The position numbers and the translations under genes were made by a program. The notes beneath the pieces are model-generated. The model was given only the letters and a program-made list of their open reading frames with translations. It was not told the origin of the DNA and made no database searches. Source: Streptomyces sp. NBC_01775 (GTDB lineage: Bacteria > Actinomycetota > Actinomycetes > Streptomycetales > Streptomycetaceae). From it: 64,000 nucleotides of DNA. The stretch spans positions 248,001 through 312,000 of the forward strand of contig NZ_CP109104.1 of the NCBI RefSeq assembly GCF_035917675.1, given 5' to 3'. Shown in pieces: positions 43,317 through 51,993 of this stretch (position 1 is the first letter of the stretch; the number at the start of each line of letters is the position of its first letter).

Positions 43317-44444
43317 ATGCGCCGCCAAGGCCGCTGGCTGGTGGTCAACTGCGTCACAGCGACCTCCGCCGCGATCCTCGTGACCGCCATCACCGGTTCG
43401 CCGCCCGACGGCGCGGGTGGCACCGACGACGGCCGGGAACCGTACGCGGCGCCGGCCCGCTCGACCGCCTCGCCCAGCGGCGACGCGCCCGGCGGAGGGG
43501 CACCCACCGACGGCGCGCCCAGCGGAGGCACGGATACGGCCGCCCGCACCGGGCCCTCCGACGTTCCGGCCGAATACCGCCGGGCCGAGGGCGCCTTCCT
43601 CAGCTCCACCCCCGAGGGGGTGGAGCGCATCGCCGACCTCCAGCTCTGGCTGGGTGGCCGCCGGCTCCAGGTGGGGCACACCTACCTGCCGGGCGATGTG
43701 TGGGCGAACATCGAGGGCAAGCCGGACTTCCTGCGGCCCTGGACGAAGTGGCGGCGCACCGACAGCGAACGGATGTTCGTGCTGAACGTCCCGATGCTGG
43801 AGCGGAACGAGAAGAACGTCCCCGACGGCAAGGTGCGCTCCCTGCTGCGCACCGGCGCCCGCGGGGCGTTCGACCGCCATTTCCGTACGCTGGCCGAGCG
43901 GCTGGTCCGGCTGGGGGCGCCGGACACGGTGCTCGTGCTGGGATGGGAGATGAACGGCACCACCTACACCCACCGTTGCGGGCCCGACCCGAGGGCCTGG
44001 AAGAGCTACTGGCGGCGTATCGTCACGACGATGCGCGCGGTGCGCGGGCAGAAGTTCCGCTTCGACTTCGCCCCGAACCGCGGCGAGGACGCCATCGGCT
44101 GGACGAAGTGCTACCCGGGGGACGACGTCGTCGACATCATCGGCATGGACTCCTACGACCAGCCGCCGGGCGAGGACTTCACGGACATGGTGAACCAGCC
44201 GTACGGGCTGCGGCAGCAGGTCGAGTTCGCCGCCGCGCACCGCAAGCCGATCTCCTACCCCGAGTGGGGGCTGTTCCGCAACGGCGACAACCCCGAGTAC
44301 ATGCGCGGCATGCTGCGGTGGATCGACCGCCACAAGCCGCTCTACCAGACCATCACCGACTACTGCCCGCACGGGGTGTGGCAGTGCCGGGGCAACCCTG
44401 AGTCCTCGGCGGTCTTCCGCGATTGGCTTTCGGCCCACCCCTAG
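43317..44444 (+). CDS. Secreted GH26-like glycoside hydrolase
   Basis: The 375-residue protein has an N-terminal basic/hydrophobic segment (about 6-27), then a Gly/Ser/Thr-rich linker to about 85, and a beta/alpha-barrel. VLGWEMNG gives the acid/base Glu211 and SYPEWG the nucleophile Glu316, spaced as in GH26 mannanases and related enzymes. FDFAPNRG and VDIIGMDSYDQP between them are also typical. It is encoded against the surrounding polysaccharide genes, so it may trim or release the polymer outside the cell. ATG 43317 follows GAGGGG. Confidence 0.8.
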   Translation: MRRQGRWLVVNCVTATSAAILVTAITGSPPDGAGGTDDGREPYAAPARSTASPSGDAPGGGAPTDGAPSGGTDTAARTGPSDVPAEYRRAEGAFLSSTPEGVERIADLQLWLGGRRLQVGHTYLPGDVWANIEGKPDFLRPWTKWRRTDSERMFVLNVPMLERNEKNVPDGKVRSLLRTGARGAFDRHFRTLAERLVRLGAPDTVLVLGWEMNGTTYTHRCGPDPRAWKSYWRRIVTTMRAVRGQKFRFDFAPNRGEDAIGWTKCYPGDDVVDIIGMDSYDQPPGEDFTDMVNQPYGLRQQVEFAAAHRKPISYPEWGLFRNGDNPEYMRGMLRWIDRHKPLYQTITDYCPHGVWQCRGNPESSAVFRDWLSAHP

Positions 44445-44515
44445 GAGGCCGGGCAGCCGGCACGGCCGGACAGCCCCTCCCCCGGCGCGGACACGGCGGG
44501 TCGTACCGGGCGTCC

Positions 44516-45847
44516 TCATGCCCCCGCCCGGCACGCCCGGCGGGCCCCGGCCGCGTCCGCGCGGCGGCTGTTGAGCCGTGAGCGCCACCGGCGCACCGCG
44601 GGCAGCCGGGTGCGCACCAGCTCGGCGGCGGCCGAGCGGGCGGCGGCGTGCGCGACCTGGGCCAGCAGCACGGGCAGGCCGACCGGCCGGGCCAGCAGCA
44701 GCCGCTGGTTGGTGACGGTGACCGGGCGCAGATGCCGTTTGTACGGCTCGGTGCCGCGCAGCATGCTCAGCGCGCCGCGCCCGGTCTCGGACACGTACCG
44801 GGCGTCGTGGCGCAGCAGCATGGCGGTGATGTCCACCTTCCGGGACCGGAGTTCGGGGTGGGCGCCGCTCAGGTAGCCGCCGGCCAGGTCGGCGGACAGC
44901 AGCGTCAGATCGAGGGCCATGACCCTGCCCTCCACCCGGTACTCGATCAGCCGGGCATCGCCGGCCCGCACCATCCCGGTGGCGGCCCGGGCCAGATGTT
45001 CGGCGAACCTTGGCCGCAGGTGCTCCGGCGTCACCCCCCGCCCCCGCCACTGCAATCCGTGCAGCCGCAGCAGGGCCGCCACGGCCGCGGGCACCTCGGC
45101 GGGGGGCACGGCCCGCTCCTCGATGCTCAGCTTGTCCAGCTTGCGCAGCTTGGCGCGGAACGTGCGCGCGGCGCGCCCGGAGAGCCTCGCCACCAGGCCC
45201 TCGACGGGCACTCCCGGCAGCTCCAGGCACGCCGAGTCGGGCAGCCTCCGGCGCGGCCCCCGCCAGCGCGCGTACACCTGCTCGGCGGCGGCTCCCGGCC
45301 GCACCTCGCGCAGGTCGACGACGGAGCCGCGGGCCGCCTTCCGCATGCCGCGCACCAGCGCGACGGCTGCCTGGGGGGCGCAGCTGTCGTCCAGCAGCAC
45401 GTCGCAGAAATCGGAGATGTCGCCGCCCAGCGGCACCAGCGCCGGAAGGGGCCGGTAGATCAGCGTCAGCGCTGCCGCCGCGATCAACTCACCGCCCTGG
45501 TGGACGAGTACGACGCGCAGCCGGCCCGGGGTGCCGTACGAGAGCCACCACGAGTGCAGCCACGCGTGGCTCTGGAAGGCGGTCGCGCTGGGGCAGCGGC
45601 GGTGGAGCGCGGTCCAGTCCTGGGCCAGCGCGGCGAACCGCTCGGGGTCCCGGCACACCGTCACGGCCAGGTCCGCGGCGGCCGGTGCGGCGGGCGATCC
45701 GGGGCCGGGCGGCCGGTCCGGGGCGGGGCGCACGGCCGGGGGCGTACGCCCGGCCGGCCAGGCCCGGGTGCCGGACACGGCCCGGGTGCGCGGTGCCGGG
45801 CGCCGGCCGAACGGCCGCTGCGACGCCTGGCGCTGGGGAGCTGTCAT
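44516..45847 (-). CDS. FemAB/CelD-like GNAT acyltransferase
   Basis: The 443-residue protein has a disordered Arg/Pro-rich N terminus (1-60), then the double-GNAT layout of BioF2-like/CelD proteins: TAFQSHAWLHSWWLSYG near residue 88, VVLVHQGGELIAAAALTLI near 112, and a second half with VEGRVMALDLTLLSADLAGGYLSGAHPELRSRKVDITAMLL near 315-360. CelD-type proteins occur in bacterial cellulose and exopolysaccharide loci, where acylation of sugars or aminoacyl transfer is proposed. ATG 45847 follows GGAAGAGG. It lies 44 bp after the Wzz-like gene. Confidence 0.8.
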   Translation of the reverse strand: MTAPQRQASQRPFGRRPAPRTRAVSGTRAWPAGRTPPAVRPAPDRPPGPGSPAAPAAADLAVTVCRDPERFAALAQDWTALHRRCPSATAFQSHAWLHSWWLSYGTPGRLRVVLVHQGGELIAAAALTLIYRPLPALVPLGGDISDFCDVLLDDSCAPQAAVALVRGMRKAARGSVVDLREVRPGAAAEQVYARWRGPRRRLPDSACLELPGVPVEGLVARLSGRAARTFRAKLRKLDKLSIEERAVPPAEVPAAVAALLRLHGLQWRGRGVTPEHLRPRFAEHLARAATGMVRAGDARLIEYRVEGRVMALDLTLLSADLAGGYLSGAHPELRSRKVDITAMLLRHDARYVSETGRGALSMLRGTEPYKRHLRPVTVTNQRLLLARPVGLPVLLAQVAHAAARSAAAELVRTRLPAVRRWRSRLNSRRADAAGARRACRAGA

Positions 45848-45891
45848 GACGCCTCTTCCTGGGTCGCGTTCTGCACTGCCGGACACGGCGG

Positions 45892-46662
45892 CTACCGTGC
45901 GGCCGGGCTCGCCGCGGCGGCCGGGCGGTCCTGGGCCGGTGACGGGCGGTCCGCGGCCGGGGCGGGGGTACCGGGTGCCGCGGCCGGGCCCGGCACACCG
46001 GGCAGGTCGGCGCGGTGTCCCGGGCGCGGGCGGATCAGCCGGATGAGGCCGCCCAGCAGTCCGCCGGCGCAGCCGCCGACCGCGGCGGCGACGGTCAGCG
46101 AGGGCGAGGTGGGCCCGGCGGGGGGTGTGGCCCGGGCGAAGGAGAGCAGCCGCACGGTGGTGCGTTCGGCGGAGTGATTGCCGTGCCGGGTCAGGGCGCG
46201 GGAGACGGCGTTGGCGACGACGGCGGCGCGGCCGGGCCGGGCGGCGGTGGCAGAGATCTCGATCATCGGGGCGTCCGGCGAGGTGGCCGAGCGCACGGCG
46301 CTCTGGAGGGTGCTCAGCGGCAGCCCGGCGGCGGGCCGCGCCTCGCGCAGGACGGCGCCGCCGGCCGCGACCCGCCCGTACGCCTGGGCGAAGCCGAGCG
46401 CGGTGGCCGGATCGGTGTGCGCGGTGGGCACCACGACGACGTAGCTGGTGGCGGTGTACTGCGGTGCCTTCAGCAGTCCGTACCCCGCGCCGGCGCCCGT
46501 CCCCAGCAGCAGGCACAGCGCGACGGGCCACCAGGCGGGCAGCGAGCGGCGCCGGGTGCGGGTGCGGCCGGCCCGGGAGGGGGCGAGGCGGGCGCGCAGC
46601 CGGGCGAGGCGGCCGGGTGCGGCGCCGTCCGGCGGGGCGGGCTCGGTCGGTTCGGTGCTCAT
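45892..46662 (-). CDS. Wzz/YveK-like chain-length determinant protein
   Basis: The 256-residue protein has two membrane segments, WWPVALCLLLGTGAGAGYGLL near 44-64 and LTVAAAVGGCAGGLLGGLI near 190-210. Between them is an extracytoplasmic part with YTATSYVVVVPTAHTDPATALGFAQAYGRV, matching the start of the Wzz domain. Such proteins set polysaccharide chain length with the Wzy polymerase. The C-terminal tail is Ala/Pro-rich and there is no attached tyrosine kinase. Its ATG overlaps the stop of the GT4 gene (ATGA). Confidence 0.8.
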   Translation of the reverse strand: MSTEPTEPAPPDGAAPGRLARLRARLAPSRAGRTRTRRRSLPAWWPVALCLLLGTGAGAGYGLLKAPQYTATSYVVVVPTAHTDPATALGFAQAYGRVAAGGAVLREARPAAGLPLSTLQSAVRSATSPDAPMIEISATAARPGRAAVVANAVSRALTRHGNHSAERTTVRLLSFARATPPAGPTSPSLTVAAAVGGCAGGLLGGLIRLIRPRPGHRADLPGVPGPAAAPGTPAPAADRPSPAQDRPAAAASPAAR

Positions 46663-47879
46663 CTGTTCACCTCGTGGGGTCGGCCGGCGCGGGAGCCGGT
46701 GAGGCGTTCGGCGGGTGCGGTGAGGCGGCCGGAAGGGGCGTCGGGGCGGGCGGCGGCACCGGCGAGGCGGGTGTAGACGGCCATCAGCCGCTCGGCGGTG
46801 CGGCCGATGTCGTAGCGGCGGACGGCCGCGGGGACCGGCAGCCGGTATGCGTCCGCCGCGCGCAGCCCGCGTAGTTCAGCGGTCAGTTCGGCGGTGCTCG
46901 CGCCGACGCGGCGGGCGCCGGGTGCCTCGGCGGCGGGCAGTTCATCGATCGCCGGGCAGGTGACATGACGGACGGGCAGTCCGGCGGCGAGGGCCTCCAG
47001 CACGGAGATACCGAACGTCTCCTCGCCGGACGGGGAGGCGAACACGTCCATCGCGGCCAGCAGTCCGGGCAGTCCGGGGACCGGCGCACCGCCGTCGGCC
47101 CCCGCCGGTCCCTCGCCGCCGCTCGCGCCGGGCAGCAGGACCCGGTCCGGCACGCCGAGCTGCCGGGCCAGCCGTTCCAGAGCCGCCCGTTCCGGGCCCT
47201 CTCCCACCAGCAGCAGCCAGGCTCCGGGCAGCGCGGCGACGGACCGGAGGAGGACGTCGAAGCGCTTGCCTGGCACCAGCCGTCCGACGCCGCCCACCAC
47301 GAAGGCGTCGTGCGGCAGTCCGAGCCGCGCCCGCGCCTCGTCGCGCGCGGCCTGCTCGAAGCGGAAGCGGCGGGCCTCGATGCCGTTGGGGATCGTCTCG
47401 ATGCGGGCCGCCGGCACGCCCCAGGCCCGCAGCCGGTGCGCGACGGTGTCGGAGACGGCCACCGTCGTCGTGCCCAGCCGCTCGGTGGCCAGATACAGCG
47501 CCCGGGCGGAACGGGTCAGCGGGCGGCCCTCGATCTCGGCCTCCCCCAGCGAGTGTTCGGTGGCGACGACGGTCCGCACCCCGGCCAGCCGGGCGGCGAT
47601 CCGGCCGTAGGCGCAGGCGCGGTACAGGTGGGTGTGGACGAGGTCGTAGCGGCCCTGCCGGATGATCCGGGTGAGCCGCGGCAGTGCGGACAGATCCCGG
47701 TTTCCGGCCATGCCCAGGTGGGTGACGGGGATGCCGTCGGACCGGATACCGGCGGCGACGGCGCCGGGATCGGTGAGCGTGACGACCTCGCTCTCCATCG
47801 GCAACTGCCGCAGCAGCAGCCTCAGTTGCTGCTCCGCACCGCCGACGCCCAGCCCGGTGATGATGTGCAGCGCCCTCAC
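46659..47879 (-). CDS. GT4 family glycosyltransferase
   Basis: The 406-residue GT-B enzyme starts with HIITGLGVGGAEQQLRLLLRQL (residues 5-26), has VHTHLYRACAYGRIAARLAG near 84 and an NDP-sugar site with GVGRLVPGKRFDVLL near 197 and SGEETFGISVLEALAAGLPV near 290, the EX7E motif. It would add one sugar to a lipid-linked repeat unit in the cytoplasm. GTG start overlaps the deacetylase stop (GTGA) and its stop overlaps the Wzz-like start (ATGA), so the three genes form a tightly coupled set. Confidence 0.88.
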   Translation of the reverse strand: MRALHIITGLGVGGAEQQLRLLLRQLPMESEVVTLTDPGAVAAGIRSDGIPVTHLGMAGNRDLSALPRLTRIIRQGRYDLVHTHLYRACAYGRIAARLAGVRTVVATEHSLGEAEIEGRPLTRSARALYLATERLGTTTVAVSDTVAHRLRAWGVPAARIETIPNGIEARRFRFEQAARDEARARLGLPHDAFVVGGVGRLVPGKRFDVLLRSVAALPGAWLLLVGEGPERAALERLARQLGVPDRVLLPGASGGEGPAGADGGAPVPGLPGLLAAMDVFASPSGEETFGISVLEALAAGLPVRHVTCPAIDELPAAEAPGARRVGASTAELTAELRGLRAADAYRLPVPAAVRRYDIGRTAERLMAVYTRLAGAAARPDAPSGRLTAPAERLTGSRAGRPHEVNR

Positions 47880-48883
47880 CTGCGCCCCCCGTCCGCGGTG
47901 CCGGTCACGGCGGACGGCGCGGTGGGCGCGGCGCAGGCCGCCGGGGCGGTCGCGGGACCGGCCGACGCCGCCGCCTCTGCGGGCAGCGGACGGCGGCGCA
48001 TGGGGTGCAGCCGCCGTTTGAGGTGCAGCCGCCATCCGGTGTCGCTCTCGCCGATGTGGGCGCGGGGCAGCGCGTACCGTCCGGTGAGCGGGCCGGGGTC
48101 GATGGCGCAGGCGTAGCGGTAGCCGGCGCCGCGTACGGCCTCTGTCGCCCGCTGGTCCACGGTGCCGTAGGCGTAGCAGTAGCCCTCCGGGGGCTGCCCG
48201 GTGATCTCGGCCAGGCGGGCGCGGCTGTCGCGGACCTCCGCGCGCAACGCCGCGTCGTCCGCCTCGGGCAGGCTCAGGTGGCGCATGCCGTGCGAGCCGA
48301 TCTCCACCCCGTCGCGGGCGGCGGTCCGGATCCCGGCGGCGGTCAGCAGCGGCTTGCGCGGGCCCTGCGGGTCCCAGCCGTTGTCGCCGCCGAGCCGGCC
48401 CGGCAGCACGAACAAGGTGGCGGTGCACTCGTGCCGGAGCAGCAGCGGCAGGGCGTTGTCCACGAAGTCGGCGTAGCCGTCGTCGAAGGTGAGCCCCACC
48501 AGCCCGGAGTCGCGCCCGGCTTCCCGCGCTGCCAGCAGCTCCCGCACGCTCACCCCGCGCAGGCCGTGCCCGCGCAGCCAGGTCAGCTGCTGGTCGAGCC
48601 GCGCGGGCGAGACGGTGATCCGGTACGGGTCCTCGGCCCGGTCCGTGACCGAGTGGTACATCAGCACCCACGGCGGCGCGAGCCGGCGCCGCCGGGGCCG
48701 GAACCGGGACGCGGTGGCCCCGGCCGGGGATCGGCGGGCGGGCGGGCCGGTTCGCGCGGCGCCGCGGGTCCCGGCCTGGGGTGCGGCGGCGGGTGTGTGG
48801 GGCGGTGCGGAGGCGGGGGACGGCGCGGGCGCGGGGGTGGCCGCGGTGGAGGAGAGGGGAGCGGACGCGGACTCAGCGGGCAT
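47876..48883 (-). CDS. Polysaccharide deacetylase (NodB/CE4) family protein
   Basis: The 335-residue protein has a disordered Ala/Pro-rich N terminus (1-65), then the CE4 motifs: VLMYHSVTD near 73, LTFDDGYADF near 129 with the catalytic base Asp and metal Asp, SHGMRHLSL near 195 with the two metal His, and GYCYAYGTVDQRA near 235. The C-terminal 45 residues are Ala-rich. No clear signal peptide is visible, so it may act on lipid-linked repeat units in the cytoplasm. Its first 11 bases overlap the end of the MviN-type gene. Confidence 0.87.
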   Translation of the reverse strand: MPAESASAPLSSTAATPAPAPSPASAPPHTPAAAPQAGTRGAARTGPPARRSPAGATASRFRPRRRRLAPPWVLMYHSVTDRAEDPYRITVSPARLDQQLTWLRGHGLRGVSVRELLAAREAGRDSGLVGLTFDDGYADFVDNALPLLLRHECTATLFVLPGRLGGDNGWDPQGPRKPLLTAAGIRTAARDGVEIGSHGMRHLSLPEADDAALRAEVRDSRARLAEITGQPPEGYCYAYGTVDQRATEAVRGAGYRYACAIDPGPLTGRYALPRAHIGESDTGWRLHLKRRLHPMRRRPLPAEAAASAGPATAPAACAAPTAPSAVTGTADGGRR

Positions 48884-50600
48884 GGCGGAGCTTTCGTGTG
48901 AGGGTGACGATCAGCTGGGGCGCCTCGGGTGCCCGTACGGCGAAGGCGGTGGCGACGAAGACGGCCGGGACGGCGAGCGCGCCGACCGCGGCGGTGAGCG
49001 CGGTGTGCGGGATGGCGGGGGCGAGCGTCCAGCCGGCCGCGGCGGCGGCGACGGCCGGCAGGGTGAGCCGCCCCAGGTCGCCCGCGACCCGCCGGGCCCG
49101 GATGGCGATCACCCGGGTGCCCAGGCCCCGCAGCAGGAGGCACGCGGTGGTGGTGATCCCGGCGGCGTTGGCCGCGGCGATGCCGTGGATGCCCCAGTAC
49201 GGGGTCGCCGCCGCGCTCGCCACGACGGTGATCAGCAGCCCGGCGGCCATCACAGCTGCCGGATACCAGGTGGGGCGGGCCGCCGAGAAGAACGGCCGGA
49301 CCAGCGCGCCGACCAGGCTGTGGCCGAGGAGCCCGAGTGAGTACACGCGCATGACCGAGGCCGTGGCGGCGGTGTCGGACGCGTCGAACTCACCGCGCTG
49401 GAAGAGGAGTTCGATGATCTGCGGGGCGTATCCGACGACGTAGGCAGCGCCCAGCAGGACCACCACGGCGGCCAGTGCCAGGTCGCGCTCCACCCGGAGG
49501 CGGGCCCGGTCCGCGTCGCCGTCGGCCACGGCGCGGGCCACGGCCGGGAAGGTGACGGTGCAGATCATCAAGGAGAGCACCATCGGCATCTGGGCGACCT
49601 TCTGGGCGTAGTTCAGGTGCGAGATCGCACCGGCGGACAGCGAGGAGCCGAAGTGCCGTTCCACCAGCACCTGGGCCTGCCGGCCGAGGGCGAACAGCAG
49701 CACCGGCGCGATCCCGCCCAGGCTCAGCAGCCCGATCCGGGCAGCGGGGCCCGGCGACGGGGGCGGGGCCGCGTCAGGAGCGGTCCGAAGGAGATGCGGG
49801 CGGCGCATGTTCAGGCGGCGCAGGAAGGAGGGCAGTTGGACGAGCACCATCAACGCGCCGCCCACGGCGACGCCGACGGCCGCCGCGCGCACCCCCAGCA
49901 GGGAGTGCAGGGCGAGCATGGTGGCGCAGATGCCGAGGTTGTAGGCCACGTAGATCGCGGCGGGCGGGACAAAGCTGTCGTGGGCGCGCAGCGCGGCGCT
50001 GAGGTACCCGGCGATGCCGAAGGTGACGACGGCCACCGCGGTGAGCCGGGTGCAGGTCACCGCGAGCCCCGGGTCGGCGAGGCCGGGCGCGAGCGCCCGC
50101 ACCAGCACGGGCGCGGTGGCCAGCAGAAGTGCGGCGACGGCCGCCAGCCAGGCGAACAGCCGCGGGAAGGTGGCCGCCGCCAGCTCCCGTACGGGGTCGG
50201 GCGCCGCCGGGTCCCGGCCGCTCGCGGTCCGCCGGGACAGCGCGAGGCTGAACGCCGGTACGAGGACCAGCGCCATGGCGTCCTCGATCAGCAAGGTGGC
50301 GGCCAGTTCGGGCACCGTCCAGGCCACCAGGAAGGCGTCGGTGTCGCCGTCGGCGCCGAACAGGTGGGCGATGGCCTGGTCCCGGACGAGCCCGAGCAGC
50401 GAACCCGCGGCCGTCAGCGCCGCTGTGAGTGCGGCGGCGCGGGCGAGGAACCGCCCCAGCGGGGAGGGTGGCGGGGAGGGCGGGGTGCCCGACGGGGCGG
50501 GCCGGACCGGCGGGCCGGCGGTCGGCGTCGAGGGGTGCGCCGCGGGTCTCCGGGGCCCCTGCCCCGGTCCCGGCTGGTCCTCGGTGGCCGTGCCGCTCAC
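48873..50600 (-). CDS. MviN/MurJ-type lipid flippase (Wzx role)
   Basis: The 575-residue membrane protein has about 13-14 helices and the MviN start ALTAAGSLLGLVRDQAIAHLFGADGDTDAFLVAWTVPE near residues 58-95, followed by LVPAFSLALS. GDADRARLRVERDLALAA and FQRGEFDASDTAATASVM near 420 are also MviN-like. Embedded between polymerase and deacetylase genes it most likely exports the lipid-linked repeat of this locus, not lipid II. GTG 50600 overlaps the preceding stop (GTGA). The first 50 residues are Pro-rich and disordered. Confidence 0.85.
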   Translation of the reverse strand: MSGTATEDQPGPGQGPRRPAAHPSTPTAGPPVRPAPSGTPPSPPPSPLGRFLARAAALTAALTAAGSLLGLVRDQAIAHLFGADGDTDAFLVAWTVPELAATLLIEDAMALVLVPAFSLALSRRTASGRDPAAPDPVRELAAATFPRLFAWLAAVAALLLATAPVLVRALAPGLADPGLAVTCTRLTAVAVVTFGIAGYLSAALRAHDSFVPPAAIYVAYNLGICATMLALHSLLGVRAAAVGVAVGGALMVLVQLPSFLRRLNMRRPHLLRTAPDAAPPPSPGPAARIGLLSLGGIAPVLLFALGRQAQVLVERHFGSSLSAGAISHLNYAQKVAQMPMVLSLMICTVTFPAVARAVADGDADRARLRVERDLALAAVVVLLGAAYVVGYAPQIIELLFQRGEFDASDTAATASVMRVYSLGLLGHSLVGALVRPFFSAARPTWYPAAVMAAGLLITVVASAAATPYWGIHGIAAANAAGITTTACLLLRGLGTRVIAIRARRVAGDLGRLTLPAVAAAAAGWTLAPAIPHTALTAAVGALAVPAVFVATAFAVRAPEAPQLIVTLTRKLRHAR

Positions 50601-51991
50601 CGGGCCTCCGCTCCGGCGCTCAGGGGTGCCCCGGACTCCGGTACCGCGCCCCGGCCCAGCGCCCACCAGGCGGCCAGCCCGAGCGTGATCCCGGTGAGCA
50701 CGGTGGAGGGGCCGCCGATGTCCGAGTATCCGAAGTCCACCAGGTGCCAGATCAGCAGCCCGGCGGCGATCAGTCCGCAGTCGGTGGCGCGGGCCGGGGA
50801 CGGGGGCGCCGCCCGCGCCGCCCGCAGCCGGCGCAGCGTACGGGCCATGATGACGGCCCAGCCGCCGGCCACGGCGGTCAGCCCGAGCAGGCCCTGCTCA
50901 CTCAGCACGAGCAGATACATGTTGTGCGGGGACAGCAGCGGCTCCTTGCGGAAGTCCTGGCCGGCGCCGGCGGTGTCGCTGCCCGAGGACAGGGCGAGCG
51001 AGGCGTGCGCGTCGCGGTGGGCGGCGAAGCCCTTGGGGCCGACCCCGGTGGCCGGGTCCTGGCGCCAGATGCTGGTGGCCGCCGCCCACATGGTGTAGCG
51101 GTCGGTGACCGACTGGTCGGGGGCGGCCGTGACGTCGGTGATGCTGCTCATCCGCTCCCCGATGAGCTGCGAGCCCACGCCCAGTCCCCCGACCAGCAGC
51201 ACGGCCGCCGCCGCCAGTACCCCGAACGTCCGCAGGGCGAGCCGGGCGCCGGCCAGCATCAGCACGGCCGCCGAGGCCACCGCGGTGGCGATCCACGCGC
51301 CGCGGCTGAAGGAGACGGCGAGCGGCACAAGCAGCAGCGCGGCCCCGCCGAGAGCGGCCGGGCGCAGCCGGCGGGGGCTGCCGGCCGGCGGTGCCAGACC
51401 CAGTCCGAGGGCGACCAGAAGGCCGCAGGAGACGACCGCGGACATGCCCATCACGTCCTGCGGCCCGAAGGTGCCCACGGCCCGGATGTCCTGGCCGACG
51501 TAGGAGGCTCCGGTGCCGGTGAGGTACTGCCGGACCCCGACCGCGCCCTGGACCAGCGCCAGCACCAGTACGGCCCCGGCCAGCACCCGGAAGCCGTGCG
51601 GGTCGCGCAGGACCAGGACCACGGCGGCCGGTACGAGGACGAAGATCTGCGCGTAGCGCACGAAGCCCGGCAGACTGGCGCCCGGGTCGTACGAGGCAGC
51701 GGTGGCCACCGCGCAGGCCACGGCGGGGGCCGCCAGCACGCAGGCGGCCGGCCCGTCCAGCGGACGGGTCCGGGTGCGCAGCAGCCACACCGCGCACCCG
51801 AGGACGAACAGGCCTGACGCCACATCAGCGGGTGTCGCCTGCCCGGTCCTCGACGCGTCCTCGTGCACCGGCGCGCACAGCAGCAGCACGGTCAGGACGC
51901 CGGGCAGTAGCGGGCCCAGCCGGACGAGGTGTGCGCGCACGTGGCCCGGCGGCCGGCGGACCGCCGCCGGCAGGGTGGATGTCACCGCCAC
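50597..51991 (-). CDS. O-antigen ligase/Wzy polymerase-like membrane protein
   Basis: The 464-residue protein has about 10-12 helices and the O-antigen-ligase pattern: VSFSRGAWIATAVASAAVLML near residue 232, a large external loop (about 285-355) containing GVGPKGFAAHRDAH and SPHNMYLLVLSEQGLLGLTAV near 357. The conserved SRGAW and HNMYL elements are those of Wzy_C proteins. It would polymerise or ligate repeats on the outer face. GTG 51991 with GGGAG six bases upstream is preferred; a second GTG at 51985 is possible. Confidence 0.84.
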   Translation of the reverse strand: MAVTSTLPAAVRRPPGHVRAHLVRLGPLLPGVLTVLLLCAPVHEDASRTGQATPADVASGLFVLGCAVWLLRTRTRPLDGPAACVLAAPAVACAVATAASYDPGASLPGFVRYAQIFVLVPAAVVLVLRDPHGFRVLAGAVLVLALVQGAVGVRQYLTGTGASYVGQDIRAVGTFGPQDVMGMSAVVSCGLLVALGLGLAPPAGSPRRLRPAALGGAALLLVPLAVSFSRGAWIATAVASAAVLMLAGARLALRTFGVLAAAAVLLVGGLGVGSQLIGERMSSITDVTAAPDQSVTDRYTMWAAATSIWRQDPATGVGPKGFAAHRDAHASLALSSGSDTAGAGQDFRKEPLLSPHNMYLLVLSEQGLLGLTAVAGGWAVIMARTLRRLRAARAAPPSPARATDCGLIAAGLLIWHLVDFGYSDIGGPSTVLTGITLGLAAWWALGRGAVPESGAPLSAGAEAR

Positions 51992-51993
51992 GG

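Noticed and set aside
42149..44401. 750-codon plus-strand frame spanning the ATP-grasp and GH26-like genes
   Set aside because: It is out of frame with the GH26-like protein and antisense to the ATP-grasp protein, and shows no domain.
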